36,455 bases of DNA from Pedosphaera sp. Lineage in GTDB: Bacteria; Verrucomicrobiota; Verrucomicrobiia; Limisphaerales; UBA9464. Made by a program: the position numbers and the translations under genes. Under the pieces are notes generated by a model. The model did not search any database. It saw nothing but the letters and a program-made list of their open reading frames with translations, and was not told where the DNA came from. The stretch lies in assembly GCA_009695205.1 (NCBI GenBank), contig SIBK01000049.1, forward strand, positions 1 to 36,455, written 5' to 3'. Shown here piece by piece: positions 1 through 7,731 of the stretch (its first letter is position 1; each line of letters opens with the position of its first letter).

Positions 1-147
1 AAATTGCCCAAGTTACCCGCACCCATGTTGTCTCTAGGAAAAGCTAACCGAAACCGACTAAAGAACCCACTCCAAGATATTGACTGATAAATAGTTACAC
101 AAAATAATCTGCTGGGAATTTCCTGTCCTGCAATGGGGGAAGATGAG

Positions 148-197
148 TCGGGTGGAGCCACAACCGGTGTCTTCAACTGGAACGTCGTCAACTCGGG
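148..197 (+). repeat. Intragenic module repeat, copy 1
   Basis: This 50-bp block matches 736-785 at 45 of 50 positions and encodes SGGATTGVFNWNVVNSG. It marks the repeated beta-strand module of the surface-protein pseudogene, and it is the first recognisable coding sequence after the truncated 5' end. Confidence 0.85.
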
Positions 198-735
198 TAG
201 CTTCCAAGTCAACATCGGGACGCTCCAACTCCAACAGGGCGGCACCCTCGGCGGCGGTTGGACGGCCGACACGGGCGCCACCCTCGGCTTTACTGTCGGC
301 ACCTTCTCCACCCACGCCTCCACCACCTTCGCGGGTGCCGGACGTTTTCTCATCAACGGTGGCACCTATAACGTCGCTGTCCCCCAGACCACCCCTGTCC
401 TGCTCGAACTCTCCGCCGGTATCCTCCAAGGCACCTCGGATCTCACCGTCAGCCGTTTCGTCTGGTCGGGCGGCCAGATCGAGGGCGCGGGCAAGCTCGT
501 CTTTCCGGCCGGTGCCGCAGTGGACGTGGTCAACGGCGGCCAGCACAACCTGCGCGACCGCACGATCGTTAACGCCGGCACGGTCAATTGGCCGAGCGAG
601 ACGGCAACCTATGTCGGCTTTGGCACCGTATGGCAGAACGAGGTCGGCTCGGTCCTCGATCTCAAGGCGGATGTGCAAATCTACTTCTGGGGTGGCCTCT
701 CAGGCAGCTTCCTGAACACCGGCACCGTCAAGAAA

Positions 736-785
736 TCGGGCGGAGCCACGACCGACGTCTTCAACTGGAACGTCCTCAACTCGGG
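736..785 (+). repeat. Intragenic module repeat, copy 2
   Basis: This is the second copy of the 50-bp module, encoding SGGATTDVFNWNVLNSG. Here it is preceded by an intact module end (GSFLNTGTVKK), whereas copy 1 has no equivalent upstream sequence. That supports truncation of the gene at about position 140. Confidence 0.85.
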
Positions 786-2184
786 CACGGTCTGTCTCCA
801 GAAGGGGGATCTCTCCTTCGCCCAAGGCTTCGTCCAAACTGCCGGGAAGACCGAGCTGGTGGGGGGCATTACAGCGGCGGACCCCTGTTGCTCGATATCC
901 GCGGTGGCAGCCTCGAGGGCGCGGGCAAAATCGCGACCGGCACCTCTGTAGCGGGAGAACTGCGGCCCGGAAATCCACTCGGCACGCTCGAGATCAGTCA
1001 GAATTGGAACCACACGAACACCCCGGCAAGCAAGTCGGTGTTCCAGATCGGCGGGACGCAGAAGGGCGTCAACTACGACCATGTCCTGGTGGGGGGTACC
1101 CTCAATGTGGGAGGTGAACTCGATATCGAATTCGCGAATGCATTCGAACCCCTCGGGAGCGACGTTTTCGAACTCATGCGCGGCTTGGTACGGACAGGGA
1201 CCTTCAACGCGACCAACGCTCCCTCCGGCTTTTCCCCGGAAGTCACTTATACGACGACCAACGTCACCTTGCGCCTGATCAAGACCGGCGTCGCCGCCCC
1301 GACGATCACCACTCAACCCGCCAACCTCACCGTAAACGAATCCCAGAATGCCACGTTCAGCGTGGTCGCCACCGGCACCGATCTCACGTACCATTGGCGC
1401 AAGAACGGCTCGGCCATCGGTGGCGCCACCGGTCCCAGCTTGACGTTTTCCCCGGCGAGATTCTCCGACGTGGCCACGTATTCGGTGGTCGTCGCGAACG
1501 CCGGCGGTTCGGCGACCAGCGACAACGCAACGCTCACCCTGAACCCCGCCAGCATCGATTCCGCCCTCGTCGCCCGTTACCCGTTCGAGGGAAATCTGAC
1601 GGATGTCACGGGCGGCCGGAATGGCACGACCAACGGGATTCCGACCTATGTCACCAACGGAGCTCGTGACCGGGCGGTCCAGTTCGACGGGGTCAGTTGG
1701 ATAACGCTCGGGACCGACCCGAGCGAGGCCATCATCGACTCGGCCAATGGGTTCTCCGTCTCCTTCTGGTTCCGTCCGCGCGCCGTGACCGGCATGGTGC
1801 CGTTCCACCTGGTCACTGCGGATGGTGAATTTGCGCTCTACGTGAGTTCCGGGCTCAATGGCGACTTCCCGACCCAGTTCGGATTTCGCGGCCACGTCCT
1901 CCCCGCAACCACCGACACCCGGACCTATACCAGGACTTTTGTCGGCTGTTGAACTCAGGTGACGGTCGTTTACCGGGGTGGTTCCAAGGATGACAGCGGC
2001 AACTTTGCCGCCTATATCAACGGCCAACCGCTCGTCCTGAACACGTCCGTGAACAGTGCCGCCATCCCAGGCCGGAACGAATTCGGCCGTAACGTCAACG
2101 GAAGCAACGGCTACGTCACCGGCGATCTGGATGAGATACGCGCCTATGGTAGGGCTCTCCGACCCCAGGGTGGGACGACGTTGT

Positions 2185-2208
2185 CCGCCAACCCGCCAAC
2201 CCGCCAAC
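2185..2208 (+). repeat. Triplicated 8-bp tandem repeat causing a frameshift
   Basis: Three perfect copies of ccgccaac lie in tandem. With two copies the reading would run LSANPPTCPPEILQPP straight into the second Ig domain. The third copy adds 8 bp and shifts the frame. Replication slippage is the simplest explanation. Confidence 0.8.
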
Positions 2209-4030
2209 GTGCCCGCCTGAAATCCTCCAGCCACCAACGGGCTTTACGGTGAACCCGGGCGCCTCAGTCACTTTTGCCGTTGCCGCAATCGGCGGCCAAC
2301 CGCTCGGTTATCAGTGGGTGAAGGACGGGACGGCACTGACGACAGCCAACGGAACGACGCTGCCCCTGAACAATATCCAATCACCCGATGCCGGCTTCTA
2401 CTCCGTGATCGTTAGCAACAGTTTCGGAGCGGTCACCAGCGCCCCGGTGGCCCTTACGGTCGTCTTCCCGCCGCCCGCCGGCCTCGCCAGCATCAGTCTT
2501 GGCATCCCGAATTATATCTCCGGCGCCTCCTTCCTAAACTCGGCGTATGGCTTCGTCAGCTACCGCGCTTTCGACGGCGGACCCGGCGGCGTGTCTTATA
2601 CCCGCGATGGCGGCCAAACTTGAACCGTCTCCAACGTCGGTGTGCCGAATGATGTCAACAGCATCCAGCTGGTCGACAGCGTCGCCTACCTCGCGGGCTC
2701 GGGGGAGCTCCTCGGAATATCAACCAACGGGGGCGGAAGTTGGATGAGGTTTCTCACCGACACCACCACAACCTTCAACTGCCTGGCCTTTGACAGTCCG
2801 ACGAGCGGTTGGGCGTTCGGACTGGCCGGCGCCACCTACCGCTACAACGGCGTCAGTTGGGTGGCGTTCGACTCCGGGATTGTGGGAGACCTTTACAGCG
2901 TCGTCTCAGACTATGCCGGCGGCTATTGGGCGGTGGGCTCAGGTGGGATCCTCTATCGCTTCAACGGCCTCCGCTGGATCCCGTTCCCGACAGGCTACAA
3001 CGGATCGTTCCATTCCGTGTCGTTCCTGAAACCGAATTATGGCCTCGCGTCGGCTCGGGAGGGGCGATCTGGCGCTTCACTGGGACCGCGTGGTCGGCCA
3101 TAACGAGCGGCGCAAGCGGCACCTTCCGCAGCGTCATCATCGTCGATGCGAACACCGCCTATGCCGTCGGCGATAATGGGCTCTTTTGCGTCACGAGCAA
3201 TGGCGGCACCACCTGGGAGCCGTTGGGACTCGGACCCGATTCCGCCACCGACCTCGGAGCCCTCGCCTATAGTGGCGGCTGCGTGTACATGTTTGGAGGC
3301 GGCGGTGCCGGCTTTCGGTTCCCAACGCCAGACATCGTGCTGAACGAACCCCCTCTCATCGCCATCCTCTACCCCACCAACAAGTCGTCGTTTTTCGCCT
3401 GCCTTCGTATTCCCGTCAACGCCGCCGCCACCGATCCCGATGGCACGGTGGCCAAGGTGGAGTTCTTCCGCGGTCAGTTCAAACTCGCCGAGTTCACCAC
3501 GCCACCCCCCCCGCAATCGCCCGTTCCACACCACCTTCGACACGGATACGCTCGGCTCCTATGAACTGTGTGCCGTGGCGACCGACAACCTCGGCGCCCG
3601 CACTGTGTCGGATCCGGTGACAATCGAGGTGCTTCCGTGGCCGAACGGGACTGCCGTGGTCGAGAACTACAGCGACACGGAGGGTTGCCGCCTCTGTTAC
3701 TTTACCGAGTTTGGTACCCGACAAGTCCTTGAGGTCGCTCTCGACCTCCGGGAACCCGTCCAATGGACGCCGATTTCAACGAACTCGATTCCCTCGCCCT
3801 TCCTGCGCGTGACCGACACCAACGTGCAGCCGTTCACCAAGAAGTTCTACCGGTTCAAGCAAGCTCGGTGACGGTTCGGGACGCGGTTCCGCCGTTCGAC
3901 CTGAAACCCGGAGCAACGACATCACCCACGTCCCAATGACCTATCAACGTGTCTCGGCGGAATTCTCTCCTCGGGGGACGCTGGAGAAGAAAGATTTTGC
4001 TCCCCGACGGAATATTGGCCAACGGGCCCT

Positions 4031-4453
4031 ATGGTTTCGTATGTTATCGAAGTGAAGCTGAAGCAAGCACAAGTCTGGAAAGTGGGGGACGGCGTCATCC
4101 GCATCATTCGTGTCGAGCGACTCGCCGTGGAATACAAGGCGATGCCAACCCTGGCTGGCGGCGATGGCACGCATCATCGGTCCACCAAGAAGGAATTCTG
4201 CCGCTTGCTTAAGGGTGGCACGCTGGTTGAGCTCGAAACCGTCCCCCTCGGCAGCGGAATTCCGTCGCCTGGGGGCGTTGGTTCCCGCCGGAGACCCGAC
4301 GGGATTGCCCAGGCACGTGCCGGTGTCCACCCCACAGATTCTGTCGTGGGTCCAGCGGATGGCGCATCCTCTCTGCAAGTGCTTGCAGATCAGAATGGCG
4401 GAGAGAGGGGGATTCGAACCCCCGATACGGTGTTAAGCCGTATACCGGTTTAG
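4031..4453 (+). CDS. Doubtful small hypothetical protein, C-terminus read into tRNA
   Basis: The first 65 or so residues look like a real small protein: VIEVKLKQAQVWKVGDGVIR, then RIIRVERLAVEYKAM, then GDGTHHRSTKKEFCRLLKGG. They have a balanced amino-acid content and alternating beta-strand-like hydrophobics. I do not recognise a characterised family. The second half is not credible: after about position 4235 the frame becomes Gly/Arg/Pro-rich and then runs antisense into the tRNA-Ser gene, giving the well-known false peptide ERGIRTPDT. The true end was probably lost by a frameshift or deletion, so this may be a pseudogene. No clear ribosome binding site precedes the ATG at 4031. Confidence 0.35.
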   Translation: MVSYVIEVKLKQAQVWKVGDGVIRIIRVERLAVEYKAMPTLAGGDGTHHRSTKKEFCRLLKGGTLVELETVPLGSGIPSPGGVGSRRRPDGIAQARAGVHPTDSVVGPADGASSLQVLADQNGGERGIRTPDTVLSRIPV

Positions 4454-4488
4454 CAAACCGGCGCCTTCAGCCACTCGGCCATCTCTCC
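4396..4488 (-). tRNA. tRNA-Ser (anticodon GCU)
   Basis: The minus-strand sequence folds as a class II tRNA of 93 nt including an encoded CCA. The acceptor stem is GGAGAGA paired with TCTCTCC, with discriminator G. The anticodon stem CCGGT/ACCGG encloses loop TTGCTAA, giving anticodon GCT (complement of 4452-4454). The long variable arm is TACGG/CCGTA and the T arm is GGGGG-TTCGAAT-CCCCC. It reads serine AGC/AGU codons. No integrase or duplicated tRNA 3' end was seen nearby. Confidence 0.97.
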
Positions 4489-5100
4489 AGTAACCAACAA
4501 AATCAGGGACTTTACGCACCCTTGGCGTCCCCGAAAATACCTCGCGTTAACATTTGCCGACAAATTGCCGAAGAATGGTGGCACGAAACGCGCCCAACGA
4601 GGAAAGCCGGATTTCTGCAACGGTCGGTAACAACACCAAGGCGGGAAGTTACAAACGGACGAGGCCAACAGCAATCGGAAACTCGCGCACCCTTTGCGAG
4701 CGGGCGCATCCCGATGCTGTGGGTGCTCCCAGCTCGCACGGCTCGCGATTTTCCAATTTTTCATGTTTACCACCGGAAGGCACTTCCGGCCCACGTCCAA
4801 ATCACGCGAGGTAGAAAGCTCTTGAACCAAATCATTGGAATGCTCCACAGATTCTGAAGGGTCTGAAGGTCCAGTCGCTAAATTCCGGATCGACAAAGTT
4901 CCCGACGAAGAAAAATCAGAGGTGGCCATTCCGGAACCGGGCGGCCCAACGGGCCGCAATAGTTTAGCCCAGGTCTGGATTCTCGCGGCCCGTTGCTCCG
5001 TGAATGTTGCCAGGAATGGCCAATCTCGAGGGCGCTCCGGGGCGCTCTCTAATTCTCTGTCATTCGCTGCCGGCGATAGTAGAACTTCGTCTCAACCAAA
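4489..5100. other. Intergenic stretch with no supported gene
   Basis: Open frames here on both strands lack domain-like composition, and one (minus strand) exists only by reading into the tRNA-Ser gene. The region must contain whatever promoter served the receptor at 5101, but I could not identify a convincing one. The only visible structure is the short palindrome at 4941-4957. Confidence 0.6.
4941..4957. repeat. Short perfect inverted repeat
   Basis: GCGGCCC, AAC, GGGCCGC forms a perfect 7-bp stem with a 3-nt loop. No T tract follows on either strand, so it is not a typical intrinsic terminator. It may be part of a dispersed intergenic repeat or an operator. Confidence 0.45.
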
Positions 5101-7187
5101 ATGAAATCACTGAATTGGCGGCGCCTCATTTCTGGCTGTTCATTTTTTCATGGCTGTAGGGTCGCCCACGCCGACCTGCGGGTGCGCGCCGGGATTTCGT
5201 TTTTCATAGTGTTTGGTTGGTTGGTTGCTTCAGCCCAGGCGGCGGAAGTGGACGCCAGTCAGCCACCCGACTTCGAGACATTTGAGAGTCTGCAGGATCT
5301 GTTCAAAGCCGAGGTACCCAAGGTTTTCGGCGCCTCCAGGCGGGAGGAGGAGTCCACGCGAGCCCCGGCTGCGGTCACGGTCGTCAAGGCCGACGAAATC
5401 AATAAATTTGGATATCGCACTTGGGCCGACCTGTTGATGAGCGTCCGCGGATTACACGTGAGTTATGATCGCAACTACAGTCTTCTCGGCGTGCGCGGGT
5501 TTAACCGAGGAGACTACAACAGCCGCGTTCTAGTATTGATCGATGGTCATCGCATCAACAACAACCTGACTGATGGCGCACCCATCGGGACCGATTTCCC
5601 CCTCGGCATCGACCTTGTCGAGCAGGTCGAGATCATTCGCGGACCGAGCGCTGTGCTCTACGGCAACAACGCCTTCTTCGGCGTCATCAACGTTGTAACG
5701 CGCAAAGGCCACTTGATGGAGGGGCACGGCACGGAAGTCTCCGGTGAAGTAGCGACATTCGACACCTACAAAGGCCGCGTCACCTACGGCAAGCAATTCA
5801 CGAACGGTCTGGAGATAATGCTCTCCGGCTCCCTCTACGACAGCGAGGGGCATGACCATCTCTTCTACAAAGAATTCAATTCACCCACATCTAACAACGG
5901 CATCGCTCAAGACGCAGACCGGGACAACTTCAAAAGCCTCTTCAGCACGGTATCCTACAAGGACTTTTCCCTTCAAGGGGCTTTCATCACTCGCGAGAAG
6001 CACAATCCCACCGCTCTGTATGGCACGGCCTTCAAGAATCCTCGCTTCCGCACCGTGGACGACCGCAGTTACGTCAACCTCACCTACAAGCACGAGGCTC
6101 CCGACATCATCGACGTCGACGCCAAGCTTTCCTACGACCGCTACGAACTGACTCGAGACCAACCTATCGATCCCACGCTGCCACTGACCACGGATAAGCA
6201 GGCCGGCGAATGGTGGGGGGCGGAATTGCAGCTGAACAAGACGTTGTGGAAAAACTGCGTCTGACGCTCGGCGCTGAATACCGCGACGACTTCCGGCAGG
6301 AACGCAAAGCCTTCAGCGAAGACAAACCCGACATCATTATAGGTGAAAATCATCGCACGGCCCAGAACCACGGGGTGTTCCTCAACGGGGAATACACGAT
6401 TCGGACCAACCTCCATCTGAATGCCGGAGCGCGCTACGATCAGTACCAGGACGTCGATCCCACTGCCAATCCGCGCGTGGCCCTGATCTACAACCCCGTT
6501 CCGGCCGGGACCCTCAAGGCGATTTACGGCACTGCGTTCCGCGCTCCGAACTTCTTCGAGCGCAACCTCGAAAGCCATGCAAGAGCTCTCGTCCTGCAAA
6601 CCATCACCACCTACGAATTGCTCTACCAACAGGACATCCGCCGCCACTTTCGCGCAACCCTCGACGGTTATTACAACGAGACCGACGATTTGATCAGCCT
6701 GCAGCCCGATCCGGCCGGCTACAGTTAGCAAAACATTCACGGCGCCACCGCGAAAGGATTGGAAATCGAGATGGAAACTTTTTGGACCAATCACCTTAAT
6801 GCGCGACTGAGTTATGCCCGGCAGGAAGTCGAAGATCGCACCACGCACAAGACCTTGAGCGATTCACCGGCGCACTTGGTGAAATTGAACCTCACCGTGC
6901 CGGTCATGCCAGATAAACTCTTCGCCAATCTGGAATCCCAGTATACCAGCGAGCGCCTAATGTTGACACCGCTGGCGCGGCCCATTGTGGACCCGCACGC
7001 CGGAGCATTCGGCGTCCTCAACTTCACCCTCTTCAGTCACAACCTCGTGAAGGGCCTCGACCTCTCCGCCGGCGTCTATAATCTGCTAGACAAGAAGTAC
7101 AGTGACCCCGCGACTCCGTTCCATCAACAGGACCTCATCGCGCAGAACGGCCGAACCTTCCGCGTAAAACTAACCTACCGCTTCTAA
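5101..7187 (+). pseudogene. Broken TonB-dependent outer-membrane receptor
   Basis: The first part (5101 to about 6250) encodes an N-terminal export region ending in VASAQAAEVDA, then a plug domain with RVLVLIDGHRINNN and VEQVEIIRGPSAVLYGNNAF, the hallmark of TonB-dependent receptors. The beta-barrel continues in another frame from about 6250 (KLRLTLGAEYRDDFRQE, NAGARYDQYQD, YGTAFRAPNFFERN). It ends at 7187 with GVYNLLDKKYSDPA and a C-terminal RVKLTYRF, the usual terminal aromatic of outer-membrane barrels. Two lesions break it: apparent loss of one G at 6248-6249 (WEKLRLTLG would be restored) and TAG at 6726-6728, likely from a Gln codon. About 695 residues when repaired, normal for the family. 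It would import a siderophore, vitamin or saccharide; the substrate is unknown. No TonB/ExbB/ExbD genes are nearby. Confidence 0.9.
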
Positions 7188-7313
7188 CTTTTCTCCCCTC
7201 CTTCCCACTCTTAATCCCCCATGCCTCTCAACCTTGACCATGAACCCACTCGTTTATTAGCAGCCGCGTGAGATTTCGGATGAGTGATTTGGCTTTGGAT
7301 TGGCATTCATTCT

Positions 7314-7362
7314 GTTTGCCAGCACGTGAATGATGCTCGGAGCAAAACTGCGGAGCAACGCC
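7314..7362 (+). repeat. Left terminal inverted repeat
   Basis: This begins gtttgccagcacgtgaatga and ends at the cgcc of 7359-7362. Its reverse complement recurs at 7593-7641 with four mismatches. Confidence 0.85.
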
Positions 7363-7369
7363 AGAGAAT

Positions 7370-7393
7370 AGCCCATGGCGAGAGCCATGGGCT
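7370..7393. repeat. Internal perfect hairpin of the MITE-like element
   Basis: agcccatgg, a 6-nt loop (cgagag) and ccatgggct form a perfect 9-bp stem inside the left half of the element. Confidence 0.8.
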
Positions 7394-7413
7394 TAGGACG
7401 ATGGTTCATATTT

Positions 7414-7435
7414 GCGCGGACTCCCGTCCGCGACT
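7414..7435 (+). repeat. 22-bp hairpin repeat, copy 1
   Basis: This is identical to 7567-7588. Each copy contains CGCGGAC and GTCCGCG as a 7-bp stem around a 4-nt loop. A related sequence occurs at 33796-33836. Confidence 0.85.
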
Positions 7436-7566
7436 GGAGATTGGTCATTTTTCCGATTCCCAGGAATTTCACCGGGAATGGGCTGTTTTCTGCTGTAAAA
7501 TTCGAGCGGTGATTTAAAATATTTCCACTGAATATTAAGTACTTACGGATAATGTCCAAACTTCAG

Positions 7567-7588
7567 GCGCGGACTCCCGTCCGCGACT
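7567..7588 (+). repeat. 22-bp hairpin repeat, copy 2
   Basis: This is an exact copy of 7414-7435, close to the right terminal repeat. It is followed by acgg, and its right half plus flank (ccgtccgcgactacg) recurs near 33820. Confidence 0.85.
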
Positions 7589-7592
7589 ACGG

Positions 7593-7641
7593 GGCGCTGC
7601 TCTGCAGCTTTGCTCCGAGCATCATTCACCTGCTGGCAAAC
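7593..7641 (-). repeat. Right terminal inverted repeat
   Basis: This is the reverse complement of 7314-7362 at 45 of 49 positions. It ends with ggcaaac at 7635-7641. Confidence 0.85.
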
Positions 7642-7731
7642 TTGAAAAATCGGCAAATCGCGGGCAATGCGAGTTGAGAGCGCCCACAACATCGGGATGC
7701 TCCATCCGATTGACAATCCACCGGTGAGGGT

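Larger units (their letters stand above)
133..3871 (+). pseudogene. Decayed large secreted Ig/LamG/propeller surface protein
   Basis: This is one long coding region scattered over all three forward frames. Its order is: beta-strand repeats resembling autotransporter-associated modules (about 148-960), an Ig-like domain (about 1297-1545, ending in TYSVVVANAGGSAT), a LamG/concanavalin-like domain (about 1560-2150, ARYPFEG to DLDEIRAYGR), a second Ig-like domain (about 2220-2460), a YCF48/BNR-like propeller (about 2480-3330), an Ig/Big-like domain (about 3345-3640) and a tail ending KKFYRFKQAR. Inferred lesions are a frameshift at a C run (882-885), TGA 1950-1952 for Trp, a frameshift at a triplicated octamer (2185-2208), TGA 2621-2623 for Trp, a frameshift near 3047 and one at a C8 run (3505-3512). 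The 5' end is missing: recognisable coding starts about position 140, just after AT-rich sequence with no start or signal peptide. Such proteins are usually exported adhesins or polymer-binding proteins. The domains are clear; the exact original boundaries are not. Confidence 0.85.
7314..7641. mobile_element. MITE-like palindromic element, 328 bp
   Basis: Two 49-bp terminal inverted repeats (7314-7362 and 7593-7641) match at 45 of 49 positions. The interior holds a 9-bp-stem hairpin (7370-7393), two identical 22-bp direct repeats (7414-7435 and 7567-7588), each a hairpin, and an AT-rich centre. There is no transposase coding capacity and I see no clear target-site duplication. This architecture fits a non-autonomous miniature inverted-repeat element or a large REP-like palindrome. 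It fills most of the 544-bp gap between the receptor and the DUF1549 gene; the remainder shows nothing else. Confidence 0.7.

Noticed and set aside
681..2237. Open frame of 518 codons on the minus strand
   Set aside because: It lies antisense to the surface-protein remnant, has low-complexity Gly/Arg/Val-rich composition without domain motifs, and arises from high GC content.
4396..4488. tRNA-Ser as an integration site for a genomic island
   Set aside because: No integrase and no duplicated tRNA 3' end are visible in the window.
4450..4959. Minus-strand open frame of 169 codons
   Set aside because: It ends by translating the tRNA-Ser gene (GEMAEWLKAPVC), a well-known false peptide, and the rest has no domain-like character.
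4835..5104. Open frame overlapping the start of the TonB receptor gene
   Set aside because: It has no recognisable motif and no ribosome binding site, and it ends by an incidental ATGA overlap.
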